The notes under the pieces were generated by a model. That model was given only the letters and a program-made list of their open reading frames with translations. It searched no databases and had not been told where the DNA came from. This document shows positions 1-11,867 of a stretch of 64,000 nt of DNA, one piece after another. The DNA is from Pyrocephalus nanus (taxonomy: Eukaryota > Chordata > Aves > Passeriformes > Tyrannidae), in the NCBI GenBank assembly GCA_038380795.1, contig CM076263.1:9414709-9478708 (forward strand), written 5' to 3'. Every line of letters starts with the position of its first letter. Position 1 is the stretch's first letter. A program made the translations under genes and the position numbers.

Positions 1-2
1 CT

Positions 3-917
3 GCCCAGCTGCAGCCGCTGGAGCCTAATGCAGGGGCCAGGCCCAAGGAGATGTCCCCCCGTGTCAACCCCTTCTCCCAGCGAGAGGACCTGAAGGGGGG
101 GAAGATCAAGCTCTTCGATACACCGAGCAAGTCGGTCATCTCGCTCACCTTTGACCTGCCGCCCCCCGCCCCACTCGAGCTCAGCACCCCCGTGACACCT
201 GAGCCCGCTGTGGAGGTGCAGTGTGACTTCTCAGCCCCCACCACCAGCCCCCGCAAGTGCCAGTCTCTGCCTGCCTCTCCTGACCTGCCCCACCATGGGG
301 GCCTGGCGCTGGATGTGGTGTCCCCCCTTCCCACTGACAACCCCCAGCCCTCCGCCCTCCTTCCTCCCCCAGCTTGGGGACGAGCCTCCAGCCCCAGCTC
401 CAAGCCGATTGAGCAGATGGACTGTGGCCTCAACAACCCTGAGCCACCGCAGCCCACCCTGCTGCCTCCCAACAGCAACTTCATCCACACGGCGTCCTTG
501 GGCACCCAGTCCTGGCAACCGGAGACGCAATCCCCCAGCGGGCTCCTCATCAACAACAACCACATGATGGTCAGCAAACCTCTGGCTTGGGGCAGCGGGC
601 TGGAGCATGGCTTCTCTAAGCTGAGCACCTATGGGGTGACGCTGGAGCGAACGGAGCGCTCGGCCATGCTGCCTGGGCACAGCTCTGGTGCTGTGGCAGA
701 GCAGGATGAGGTGCTGCCCTGCCCTGGCTGCTGTGTGAGTCCCTTCAGCTTCAACTTTGCCTCCATGTGCCACCAGCCAGCTCCTAGCCCGCCCTGCTAC
801 CAGAACCTCAACTGTGAGGCCAAGAGCCTCCTCTGCCATGACAGGGGCCAACACCAGAAAGCCCCGGGGCCAGTGCTGGCTGAGCCCAGGCTGAAGCTGC
901 CAGAGGCACAGTCATAG
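3..917 (+). CDS. TESK1: TESK1, C-terminal coding exon (partial)
   Basis: The reading frame is open from the first bases of the window and stops at 915-917, so this is the last coding exon, about 304 codons. TESK1 is a dual-specificity protein kinase that phosphorylates cofilin and acts on actin. The kinase domain lies upstream of the window and is not seen. What is seen is the proline- and serine-rich regulatory tail: an early KIKLFDTP block and, near the end, CPGCC, PFSF and a NLNCEA..SLLCH block. These match the tail of vertebrate TESK1 as I remember it. The neighbouring CD72-like genes agree, because TESK1 and CD72 are adjacent in human 9p13.3. An internal ATG at 51 is not a start, since homology continues upstream of it. 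High confidence. Confidence 0.93.
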   Translation, partial: AQLQPLEPNAGARPKEMSPRVNPFSQREDLKGGKIKLFDTPSKSVISLTFDLPPPAPLELSTPVTPEPAVEVQCDFSAPTTSPRKCQSLPASPDLPHHGGLALDVVSPLPTDNPQPSALLPPPAWGRASSPSSKPIEQMDCGLNNPEPPQPTLLPPNSNFIHTASLGTQSWQPETQSPSGLLINNNHMMVSKPLAWGSGLEHGFSKLSTYGVTLERTERSAMLPGHSSGAVAEQDEVLPCPGCCVSPFSFNFASMCHQPAPSPPCYQNLNCEAKSLLCHDRGQHQKAPGPVLAEPRLKLPEAQS

Positions 918-1870
918 TCATGGGGATCCTGGGGAGTGGGGCTGCATCCAGCTGCCCTTCACACCCCTCTGCAGCCACAGCACTGGGCAGTGCAGGAGCC
1001 TGGCACATCCCCACGGTCTGTCCTCGCCCAATGCTGTGGCCACTGTGCCATGTGCTGTGGCTGCCACAGAGCTGCCCAGGTGCTTGGGCACCCATCACAC
1101 CAGGATCAGCCTTGGGGCTCTGCAGGAAGCCCTAGGGGTGGGCTGGGTCTGTTCTGGGGACTAAAGTGCAATAACACCCCTGACCCAAGCACTGTCCCAA
1201 GCGGCAGGGCTGGTCCCCCGCGGGGCCCCAGGGCTCAAGCCCTGGATCCAGGACCCCCTTTCCCCAAGGGCTCACTCCTCCGCCTGCTCTTGCAGAGGGA
1301 TGTACAATGAGCCTGCTCCTCCAGGAGAACTGGGAGTCCCCTGCACCCCAGTGGGTGAGCAGGACTGGGTTGGGGTAGAGAGGTCAGCGTGTGTTATGTG
1401 TGTATTTGGGGATCCTGTGGGGCTGGTGGGTGTACCCATGTGTGTCCACAAGCATGGGGAGCACAGCCAGTCCCTGACATGGGGAGAGGTGGGCAGGGGG
1501 CTGGGAGAGGGGCAATGCCCATGGGCAGTGCATGGGGAGGATTGCCAACACTGGGGTTGTCCCTGCCGGCCCAATGCTGAGGGCTGGGTGCTGAGCCAGC
1601 ACAATGCCTCGCAACCCCCTGCCACACAGGTTTGGGGGCAGGGTGCTGGCAGAGGGGCCAGGTGCCATCCTGGCATCATGGGGATGGGGCCAGTGGGCAG
1701 CACGGCCAGGCTGCCAGGCCCCCGGCAAGGGTGGGAGCCGGCTTTCCTCCCTCCTGCATAATGCACTGGTGAATGCAGAACTCTTGTGTTTTTTATTATT
1801 ATTAATAATTGCTAGTAATATATACCCAGCTTATTTAAAGTGTTCAGTAAAGGTTGAATGTCTCAATAAC
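918..1870 (+). other. Probable TESK1 3' untranslated region
   Basis: GC-rich non-coding sequence follows the TESK1 stop. From about 1785 it turns AT-rich, with a TTTTTATTATTATTAATAAT stretch and an AGTAAA hexamer near 1846-1851, a weak but used poly(A) signal variant. No canonical AATAAA was found, so the 3' end is inferred. Confidence 0.5.
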
Positions 1871-3450
1871 TCAGGCTGCTGCTTGTGTCACTTGGATGCA
1901 CATCAGATGTGGAAGAGATACCAGTCCCAAATGGTTGCTCTAGGGGGCTTCTGGGAAACTTTTCAGGGACTGCAAGCCAGTCTGGCTTAGCCCAAGATCT
2001 CAGCGCCCCTTAGGTGCCTGTCACAGTTGAAATGGCTTTGGTCAAATTCCCATTTATTATTTAGGTTTTTTGAGTTCATTCCCTTGAGTCCGTGTTTTCA
2101 GTGGTACACAAGAAAGCAAAGAGCAGAAGAACTGCGTCTCTTTATTGCTACAAAATGGGTTCAGCCAGCGGACAAGACTAAGGAGTGACAAGTGCCACTA
2201 CCAAAAAGCCTGTCTTTGACACCCTTTTGCTCTTCAAGCAAGCTAATTAACATAGCAATTAATCAACTATATATGGTCCCATTGTAAACTGAGAGCATTT
2301 TCGCCTGATTGAACAGGACTTCCTCTGCTCTCACCTGGCTGCAGCATTACATCAGGGCTGCTTTGCTTAATCTTCACACGTGCACGTGCGCAGTAAGTAT
2401 TTAAAGTCCTGATGAGTTGTCTCGCAAAGCATCAGTCTGCTGCAAGTTCCCGAGTTGCTTTTGAAACACACAATCACACCGTACAACCCTAAAGGTCACT
2501 GCTCTACTTTCTAATTAGCGCAAGAAAAAATCCCCAACCGCCGGCGCAGGCGCCGGGCCAGTGCATGCTCAGCTTCGCTCCTTGGGCGCCGAGGCTTTGC
2601 CGAGCCTTTCGAATGCGGGGTTGCCTGAAAGCTGTGGCCAAGCTGCCCCTCCGACGGGGTCGGGTGGCAAATGCGTGTCGCGGGGAGGGGACTGGCTGGG
2701 GGTGGGGCTGTAGCGCCCCTGGCTCCCGCTCCTTGCATGCCAGCACCTCACCTCGCTCCGCTCTGGGGATGTGGTATGGCTGCAGCGTTGAGTATCAGGG
2801 CTTGCTTCACTTGTGTCCCGGTCCAGGCTCCCCATCGCCCACCAGACCCTGTTGCCAGGAAGACCCAGCCATGTCCCGTGTGGGTGTGGGGCTGGGCTGT
2901 GGGGCCCACACTGCTCTGCTGAAGCACAAACAGCCGCTGCTGCCTGTGTGGTGCCCAGGCATCACTGGGCATCCCTGAGAAGGACCTGGGCAGCTGGGGG
3001 GTCAGCGGTCTGTGAGGGGAAGTAGTTTGCTTGAATGGACGGGATATCCCGGGCAGGAATGTAGCAAGGCTGGAGCAGAGGCAGTGCAGGGTGCAGGTGC
3101 TGCAAGTGAAGGCAGAGGAGGGTGAGGGTGAGAGTGAAGGTGAGGGTGAGATGTCACCCAGCCTTCAAGATGTGCAACTGGGCTGGAAAGGCATCTTGCA
3201 AAGGGTTTTCCCTCATCTTGCCCCTTTGCCACAGCTTCAGGGAGTCCTCTTGAGCTACCACAGACCAGGGGCTCCCATGGCAGCAAGGGAATGGAGGCAG
3301 TCTCCAAGGGAGGGAGCCAACGTGCCCCAGGCAGTGACACAGGGTCCCTGCTTTCCTCCATACATACCCCATGGGCCTCATGCACCCCAGGCTCGGCAGA
3401 ACCTGGCGTGAGCACACTCACCACAGCAGTTCTGGGGCCAGAAGCCATCA
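1871..3450. other. Intergenic, TESK1 to CD72-like A
   Basis: No gene, RNA gene or recognisable transposon seen. The first 600 bases are AT-rich and the rest GC-rich. The upper end probably holds the 3' UTR of the minus-strand lectin gene, but I found no convincing poly(A) hexamer for it. Confidence 0.4.
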
Positions 3451-6400
3451 TCATATGAAAGGGGAGCTTGGCCCCGCCTCCTTCTCACAGATCCAGAGGT
3501 GCAGGTCCTTCGGGCCGGTGCACTGGGCAGGTTTGATGTTTCCACGGCTTATTATGGCACAGGACCCATTTGACTTTGACTGCCATGGCCTGGATGAGGA
3601 AGCAACACATCAGGGACTGACACTTTCTACCCACAAGCCCTGCTGTGACGATTGCCTCTTGTAGCTTGCACGGGGGGGTTGGATGCTACAGTCAGATGGC
3701 GGATCCCCCAGTCCTCCCCTACTGATTTTACAGGCTGAAGGCTCAGCTGACAGATCCTTGCCCTTCCTCAGGCAGGCTGAGAAATGCTTCTACAAAGGGT
3801 TTGCAGTGCTTGTGACTCCCCTTAGCCTCCCTCCTGCTTGACTCAGCCTCACTGCTGGGCATTTTTTCTTCCTTGTGGTGGGGAGAGCCCAGTCCTCCCT
3901 GAGGTCATATGGACAGCTGGAGGAGCTGCCCTGGGTGCAGTCCCCCATTTGGGAGGTGAGGGTTGAAGATGAAGGGGTAGGCAGTGAGCAGGGGCTGGGT
4001 ACCCAGCACCTGGCCAGACAGGTCTGTTCCTCCCCACTGCTCTCAGACACTGCAAGAGGAAGCAGCAGCGAGCTGAGAAGTGGGTGCACGTGGAGGGGAG
4101 GAGCCCACTACTCTCTGTGGGCGGGAAGGCTTGATTCCCCCCCACCCCCCCGCCCCCGGGAGAAATCAAAGAGGCACGTGGGGGATAGAGATGGTGCTCA
4201 AACCCCTTGTCTAGACCCCAAATAAAACTTGCAGTTTCTTTTGTCCACTTTTGCTACCTCCTGCTTCCTATGTCCTGCATGTACTTCCCCAAGTCTTGGC
4301 TTTGCATCTGCATGTCCTCTAAGCATCTTATCACACCATTGCACCCACCTTCCCTCAGCCCCTGCTGCTCTGATGCTCTTTTTTTCCCAGTGCCTGTGCC
4401 CAGAGGTGGGTACTGGTGGGATCTAAAATGGTTCCTGAAGCCATGCTGGGGCTGGGGAGTTTTGGCAAGAGGCTGTGCTGCCAGGTACCTTTCATAAAGG
4501 GAGCCATCCACCCAGAACCAGGCATCAGAGGGCCCCTCGCCATCTGGGTCGTCTTCCTCCAGCCAGCCATAGTCATACCAGGGGAAGCTGCTCTTCTGCA
4601 GTCCTATCCAATATGGGATATCTGCATTCTTCAGGAAGGTCTGGAGAAGAAGAAAAAGGGCCTTTTCACATTTTTTCTGTGGTACTTATGTACTGCAGTG
4701 TTTTCAGGGAATGATCATCTCCCCAAGGAGACCCTGGGCTGGAGTTTCTTGGGGCAGGACAGCTGAGTGGCCCTGGTGCCCTGCTCCAGCTTGGGCAGCA
4801 TCCAGGGGAACAGAGCCTCTTTGCCCCGTGTCCATCACCAGCCACGTGATACAGAGATCAGCCTTGCACCCTCCAACATTTTAGCAGGACAGGGGCCCCC
4901 GGAACAGTGCTAGCCCATCTGGTGAGCCAGGTCTGGATACACCAGCTCCTGCCCTCAGCTCCCCCAGCACCCTACCGGCACAGTCCAGCGAGTCCAGGAT
5001 TTGGTGATCAGGAGCTGAGAATATGTTTTCTCACACTCATCTCTGCTGTCCTCCCATGTCTTCTTCTCCGAGGATATGAAGAGGCACTTGCCCCTATACA
5101 GCAGCCAGCCGGAAGGGCAGCAGTCTGCGGGCAGAGGCACAGCTCAGATGCTTGCTCAGCCACAGATGCCCTGGGCGGGGGACCAGGAACAGCCCCACAC
5201 CTTCCCAACAGATATCACAGGCTCAGCCTCTGCTCCAGGCATAGCTTCAGCCTCGGACCACCCTGCCCCCACCACGTGACCAAAAATGCCAGTGCTCGTG
5301 CCTTAGCACTACACCTGCTGAGGGATGCCAGTCACCTGGGACACCCTATCCCTGCTCCATCATTGCCCTACCTATAGCTGTGCAGGAGCGCAGCAGAGCC
5401 ACAGTGTTCTCGCTGTTGTTGAGCTTCCCCTGCACCTCCTGCATCTCCTTCTCCATCTTGACCAGGACCCCCTTGACATGCCCCAGCTCGGTGTTCCGGC
5501 TGTCCAGCTCCCGCTGGCTCATGTTGCCCTCGCGCCACGCTCGCTGCAGCTCCGCTCTGGCCCATGCCAGCTCCAGCTGTGCCTGCTCCAGGCTCTGCTC
5601 CTGAGCGCTCAGCTCCTGTGACAGGCGGCCCTGCTCGGCCGCGTGGTCACGGGAGGCGTCCCGCAGGCTGCGGGTGACCTGCCAGTCTGGGGACGGAAGG
5701 GGTGATCTGAGACACGGGCATGGGGCAGCCTGGGCATGGGACTGACCCTGTTTAGGGCAGGTAGGATGGGCAGGGCAAGCAGGGTATTGTCTGTGTTGAA
5801 TGGGAAAGGATGGGAAGGAAGGACAGAGCAGCAAAGTGTACGGTTAAGGACTGGGCAGGACCTGGGAGAGGAGAGCAGGGCAGGGGCAGGATGGGGTGTA
5901 GGAGCAGATACAGCAGGGCAGGGGCAGGCAGGGTGCAGGAATATGAGGCTGGGCAATGCCAGGGTGGGAAGGAAAAGGAGCAGAAACAGAGAGCAAGGTG
6001 AGGAAGGCAGGTGATGGGAGACAGTGGGGGTGCCCATGATGTGAGACGGATACAGGACAGCTTGTGGCAGATAGGGAAGAGGGACTCAGCCATGAGCAGT
6101 GTGCGCAGGCATGCCGCTCTTCACTCCATGCTCAACCATGCCACCCACCCCAGCCCAGCTGCCTCCTTGCCCCAGCCACCCTCAACCCCAGATGTGCCCA
6201 GACCCCTGACTCACAGCAAGCCCCCAGGGCCACAGTGGCCACCAGCAGCAGGCAGGTTGCCAGCAGCCCCACTGGGATGCACCACCGCCAGGACCAGTGG
6301 CCTGCAAGACACAACAGATATCACCTGGAGAGCTGGAAAACCCCTGGCAGTCCCCGGGCCTACTGCCTGCAGGCAGTGGTGTGGTGGCATGACGGCACAG

Positions 6401-6763
6401 GTGGCATGGTGTGGGTGCCTCCTCTCTTAAAGGATGGGAGTGGGAGCACCCCAAAACACCACCGACTACCCACACCCTGGGTGCCCTGGATTCCAGCTGA
6501 GTACTCACCTGTGCTGGGCTGGGCCCCGTCCCCATCCTGCCCTGCCAGCGCCGGCTGCGTGTTCTCATAGGGGCTCTCTGCCTCATCCATACCAAGGGCT
6601 GTGGGAGGAATGCAGGGAGTTGAGTTCATGGGGTTGGACTCTGTCAGGGACAGAGTGGCGGAGCTTGTGGGCTCTCACCTGCCTCCAGTGCCTGGCTGGC
6701 CATGCTCCGGCCCCCCATCACTTTGGCAAACCTCAGGTCAGCATAAACCATGCTCTGGGCCAT
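3451..6763 (-). CDS. CD72: CD72-like C-type lectin receptor A
   Basis: Seven exons close perfectly in phase and give 338 aa: 6763-6679, 6598-6509, 6301-6215, 5686-5372, 5124-4976, 4640-4489, 3589-3451. It is a type II membrane receptor. The N-terminal tail has MVYADLRF and, in exon 2, SPYENT. Exon 3 gives one transmembrane helix. Exon 4 (104 aa) is a Gln/Glu/Leu-rich coiled-coil stalk. Exons 5-7 form a C-type lectin-like domain with CCPSGW, YWIGLQ, three late cysteines and a WICEK end. No EPN/QPD or WND calcium ligands are visible, so it should be a non-calcium NK-type fold. CD72 is a B-cell co-receptor that restrains BCR signalling through SHP-1. Here both tyrosine motifs depart from the strict ITIM (Met at -2; Thr at +3), although YEN still fits a Grb2 SH2 site. 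It shares a 1.6 kb interval with copy B on the other strand. Confidence 0.88.
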
Positions 6764-8407
6764 GTGGGCAAGTGCTGGGCAAGCCCTGAGCTCTTCGGGC
6801 TCCCACTCTGCCCTTGGGGTGCCTTTCTGGGATGGTCCTGCTCCTGGTGATTGCGCTGTGTCTCAGAGGTGCAAAGGAGACGTGCAGCCAGCGTCTGCAG
6901 AAGCAGAAGTTTGTTCTGCGTTGTAGCAGATGGGACCAGTGAGGCACAGCCACAGGCATCAGCACCCTCTCATTGGTCCCAGAAATACCAGCCCCTCCCC
7001 TCCCACGCTCCAAAAGTGCACTTGGTCCCCCTGGACACGCAGCAGAGCCAGAGCAGCACAGCCTGAGGTCACGGCCGTGGCAGAGCAAGGATGGACTCAA
7101 ATCTGTGGGCCAGGGGATAGCAGGGGTGGAGCAGGGCAATCCTCAACACAGGAGCACATTGCCCTGCGGAAAGCTCTGTGGAGGGCTGGAGGTCTTCACA
7201 GATACAGATTTCCTCTCCCAGCCTCTGAGAATGGATATTTCCCCATTATGCAGCATGTGCCACTGCCTCTCATCCTCTCCCTGTTCCCCTTCTAGAAGAA
7301 GCAAGCTTTGGCATTGCTCCAAACCTCTCCCAGACAGTTGCATAGAGCAATGACATCCATTTCGCCTTCCCTGCCTAAGAAAATCCCAGCACTCACAGCA
7401 CCTCCTTCTTGGTCCTTCCAGCCTCTCAGCATCTCAGAGATCTCTATTGAACTTCATCCAGAGAAAGACAGGTTTCCAAAGGATCACTGAGTTGGGGGCC
7501 AGTTGGGAATATCTGGATGCAGCCAGTTTGGAACAGGACTGGAGGTGCACAGTGCTGGAGCACAGCATTACGGGGCCGCTGCCCATCATCTGTGCAAGAC
7601 CAAGGGAAGTCCTTCATTAGTGGAGAAATACAAAAATCACAGCCAGCTTCAAAGGGGACAGGAGGGAAGTTTGGAAAGCCAAGGGTTGTACAGCCTCCAC
7701 CCAGTCTCTTGGAAGAAAATGAAGCATGTCCTCCTGGGCATGCAGGTGCTCGGGCCCGGGGAGGACATGCTGGGGAAAGGCCAGTGGGATATATTGGGTG
7801 ACTGCCCAATATTCCTGCTACTGCTTGGTAGCACCAGGCTGTGTACAAGGGAAGAGCAATGAGACCATTTGTCATGGCACTTCGAGGTTTGGGACATGAT
7901 TTTCCATAGTGTCCTTGCTGGCAGAGCGGGAGCATGTGGCCATGATGAGAAGAGAAGTGAAAGCTCATGCTGCAATGTGGAAATCCCTTTTAGGCATTAG
8001 GGCAAACATTTACGCAGAGCAGTGATGCTCAAATTGTGGAGCAAAGCACAGAGAAGAGGGAAACTCCATCCTGGATGGGGTCAGCACCAAAGCCACCTGT
8101 TCCCACCCATAAGCCGGCCCTGCTCTCCCCTGCCCTAAGGGAACTAAATCAATTTTCCATAGGTTCTGCCCAGTGCCCCAGCTCTGAGCTGCGCTGCACC
8201 CCCCACTGCTATCCCAGGGGACCCTGAGCAGTTTCGGGGGGGTGGAATGAAACAGGATGGTGGTGCTGGGCCAATGGCAGGGCGCCAGTGCCGTGGCTGT
8301 ACTTTCCCATCTGCCACACCTCCACACACTTCTGCTTCCGCAGAAACCAGCTGCACTTTTTCTCTGCAGCAGAGCAGCGCCCTCAGGGCTTTCGGGGAAG
8401 CCTGGGC
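6764..8407. promoter_or_regulatory. Shared head-to-head interval of CD72-like A and B
   Basis: The start codons of copies A (-) and B (+) face away from each other across this 1.6 kb, so it must hold both promoters. It is not a CpG island. I could not pick out a TATA box or a specific immune factor site with confidence. Confidence 0.4.
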
Positions 8408-10914
8408 ATGGCCCAGAACGTGGTCTATGCTGACCTGAAGTTTGCTGAGGGGTCCCCATCCACGGTCCCCGATGAGGATGACAGCCCCTATGAGAACGTG
8501 CTGCCAGGGCCAGTGACGGCAGCACCCAGCCCAGGTGGGAACCCGGACACAGCCACTGCTGCGGGGATGCCCCGATGTGGGGTGGGTGTCGGCTGATGGC
8601 AGGGGGGGCCACAGGATGATGCCCGGGGTTGCTCGTTTTTGCAGAGCACTCGCCCCGGCGATGGCACGTCCTCAAAGCGCTGCTGCCAGCCAGCCTGGTC
8701 CTGCTCCTGCTGCTGCTGGTGACCCTCGTGGCCCTGGGGGCTTGCTGTGAGTCAGTGTGACAGCCATGGGGTGGGGGGCAGCTGGGAGGGGGACACTGGG
8801 AGCAGGTGTTGGGCTGGGCCAGGGACGAGCTGCAGGGGGTTTATCAGGGATGAGGCGTGCCTGAGGCTGGGGGTCCAGGGCTGGTTGCTGCCTCTTGCAT
8901 GGCTTTGTGAGCCGCCTCCCACTACCTTCCCACTCCCTCCCATTGCCTCCCACTGTCTTCCCACTGCCTCCCATTGTCTTGCCCCTGCCTTACCACTACC
9001 TCTTAATCCCTGCCACTGCCTCTCATGCCCTTCCACTGCTTCCCATTGCCTCCCGCTGTCTTCCCACTACCTCCCATTGCCTGCCACTGCCTCCCACAGC
9101 CTCCCACTCCCTGTTATTGCTTTCCATTGCCTCCTGCTGTCTTCCCACTGCCTTCTGACTGCCTTCCCACTGCCTCCCATTGCATTCCCACTGCCTCCTG
9201 CTGCATTCGCATTTTCTCACTCACTCTCCTTGCCTTCTTATTGCCTCCCACTGCCTTCCCTTTGCCTTTCCACCACTTCCTATTGCCTTTCCAATCCCTT
9301 TCACTACCTCCCACTAAACTTCTCATTGTCTCCCCTTGCCTTCCCCCCTATCTCCCATTGCCTCCTACTGCCTCCCATTGTCTCCCCTCCATCTGCCACC
9401 ACTGGGGCTTCCTTTCCCTTCTCACTGACACCCCCAGGACATTCTCTACCCACAGACAGGCTCTCCTGTCCCACTCTCCTTTGCAAGTCCCATGCCTGGG
9501 CTGCCCCATGCCCATGTCTTAGCTCACTGCCCTGTCCCCAGACTGGCAGGTCACCCGCAGCCTGCAGGAAACCTCCCGTGACCACGCGGCCGAGCAGGGC
9601 CGCCTGTCACAGGAGCTGAGCGCTCGGGAGCAGAGCCTGGAGCAGGCTCAGCTGGAGCTGGCATGGGCCAGAGCAGAGCTGCAGCGAGCGTGGCGCGAGG
9701 GCAACATGAGCCAGCGGGAGCTGGAGAGCCGGAACACCGAGCTGGAGCACGTCAGGGGGGTCCTGGACAAGATGGAGAAGGAGATGCAGGAGGTGCAGGG
9801 GAAGCTCAACAACAGCGAGCGCACTGTGAGCAGCCTGCGCGCCTGTGTGAATACAGGTAGAGTTGTGATGGGGTTGGGGCACAGGCAGTGTTGCTGTTGG
9901 GCAGATGCAGGGGTTGATCTCGGCCAGGCTGAGCCCCCCGAGCATCCATGGGAGAACAAGTGTCTGACCTGTGCCCTGCCCCCAGACTGCTGCCCCTCAG
10001 GCTGGGTACTCTACAGGAGCAAGTGTCTCTTCATCTCTGTACAGAAGTTGAACTGGCAGGACAGCATAAATGACTGCAAACAGAAATCCGCTCAACTGCT
10101 GATCTTAGATGACTGGTTACCATTGACAGTGCCGGTACAGAGCAGGGGGATTGTGGTACCCTAGGAGGGTGGGACTGGGCAGAGTCCTGGGGGGCAGAAG
10201 CCGCAGTATCTATGGAGGTGCTGGGGCAGCACCATGAGCCCCAGGTTTCCATCCCAGCAGTCTGGGAGGAGGAGCACAGCTGACCCTGGGGCTCCTGGGC
10301 ACCAGGAAAGTGCTGGTCACAAAGCAGGTGGCTGACAGCTTCTCTTCCCCCAGCATTTTGTGCAGGAGTCTGGCAAACAGTACTGGATTGGACCAAGCAC
10401 TTTTCATGGCACAAAGGTGACTTCTAAAGGGCAGGACAGAGGTCAAACTTCGTAAGTACAAGAGTGCTGCACACAAGCACCTGCCCTTTTGCCATGCCAG
10501 AAAGGTGCTGTTTTGACCCTGTTACATCCCCCAGGAAAGGGAGTGGTGGTCCCCCAAGGGAAGTGGGTCAAGACAGAGCTCAGCTGTGGAATTTACTGCC
10601 AGATTTCCAAGTAGCAGAGCAGAAAACTGGGAGAAAGAATGTAACCCTTCCTCAGACTAGTCCCAGTGCCAGGCACACTGCCTGCCCCAGCGGCACTGAG
10701 ACCTATGGGAAGTGGTGTCCATAGCAAGGATGTTATCACTGCTGCTCTGAGATGCACTCTCTTTCCTAGGAGTGCATTCTGCATGGCAATAGCAAATGGA
10801 AAAATCACGACGTCTTTGTTATGCTCATGGAGTTCCTTTCATTGGATCTGTGAGAAATCCCCAAAGCTGAGCAGCACATCTGAGACCCAACCTCCTCTCC
10901 TGGCCAAGGTCTGA
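8408..10914 (+). CDS. CD72: CD72-like C-type lectin receptor B
   Basis: Six exons close in phase and give 311 aa: 8408-8534, 8645-8746, 9542-9856, 9986-10134, 10354-10451, 10770-10914. The first exon (42 codons) carries both cytoplasmic motifs, VVYADL and SPYENV. Both fit the ITIM consensus, and YEN also fits a Grb2 site, as in mammalian CD72. Exon 2 is a leucine-rich transmembrane helix. Exon 3 is a 104-aa coiled-coil stalk of the same length as in copy A. Exons 4-6 are the lectin-like domain: CCPSGW, YWIGP in place of WIGL, and a WICEK end. The middle lectin exon is 54 bases shorter than in copy A. No calcium-binding triplets are seen. It is the best candidate for the classical inhibitory CD72 here. 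The start has an ATGGCCCAG context shared with copy A. Confidence 0.88.
8925..9400 (+). repeat. Pyrimidine-rich minisatellite in intron 2 of CD72-like B
   Basis: Degenerate head-to-tail copies of short units such as CCCACTGCCTCCCATTGCC fill most of the intron between the transmembrane and stalk exons. Open frames across it are artefacts of the repeat. Confidence 0.85.
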
Positions 10915-11867
10915 CTGCTGACACTCTACTCCATCTCTGGACTTGGGGAAAAGAGCTGGAGGTGCACCCCGAGACTCTGTCCCCTGTGCACACATTGCCT
11001 CAACTGTGTTACAAAGAGCTGGGAAAGAGGGTCTGTATTTTAAAGGCTGGAAAAGAGACCTTATTCCACTCTCTCACACTCATGTATACACCTATTACAC
11101 CACCTTGCACTGTGCCTCTGTGTGTTCCTGTCTGCCCTGGCCAGCACTCTCTGCAGTGACTCGGGTTTCCAGTGCAAAGCTCATCTCCCACCTTCTGTGC
11201 TCCCCCAAGGCTGCCAGGGGAGAGCTGTGCAGGATCTGCCATTTGCATTTTCTTGGAGCTGGGGGATGACCCATTGGTGTCCCTCAACCCGTACATTTTT
11301 GAGACTCCTGTGGATTTACAGCCCATCCCTTCTCTTGGCATTAACAGCTTTGATCCCACCCTTTTTTCTGCCTCCATCACCTGCCCAGGGCTTTGGGCTG
11401 GGTCTTGCCTGGGAGGAGTGCAGGCAGTGGTGCCATTAGCATGAGAAACTGCTGGGAAGTCCTGGGGCCATATGGGAGATGGGAAACCTCTGGGGAGCCT
11501 TGAGAATATGGAAGTTGAATAAGGAAGCCCTGAAACCATGGGAGAAAAAAGGGTGCAGTGAAGAGCACTGAGACCATGGGGGTGAATGCAGGAACCCTGA
11601 GACAATGGGAGGAAATGGAGGTTCAGTGAAGATACCCGAGAACATGGAAGGCAAATGGGAGACGCCATGAGGAAATGGGGTTGAGCCTTAAGACAGTGGA
11701 AGAGAGAGGGAAGTACCAAGGAGACTTGGGATCACTGGAAAAAGGGGACCCTGGCACCATGGGGGGAAGGTCCCTAAGACCATGGTGGAACCTGAGCTGC
11801 TAAGCAAGGTGATAAGACAGCCCTGTCCAGGACCTAGGCGGGGAGGGGGGGTGGGGTGAACAAAGGA
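10915..11867. repeat. 3' flank of copy B with a degenerate tandem repeat
   Basis: The first 500 bases are probably 3' UTR and flank of copy B, without a clear poly(A) signal. From about 11440 to 11790 there are diverged tandem units built around CCTGAGACCATGGGAGGAAA, roughly 40-45 bases each. No gene seen. Confidence 0.55.

Noticed and set aside
4219..4224. AATAAA on the plus strand within the last intron of copy A
   Set aside because: No plus-strand gene ends there, and it lies in an intron of the minus-strand gene.
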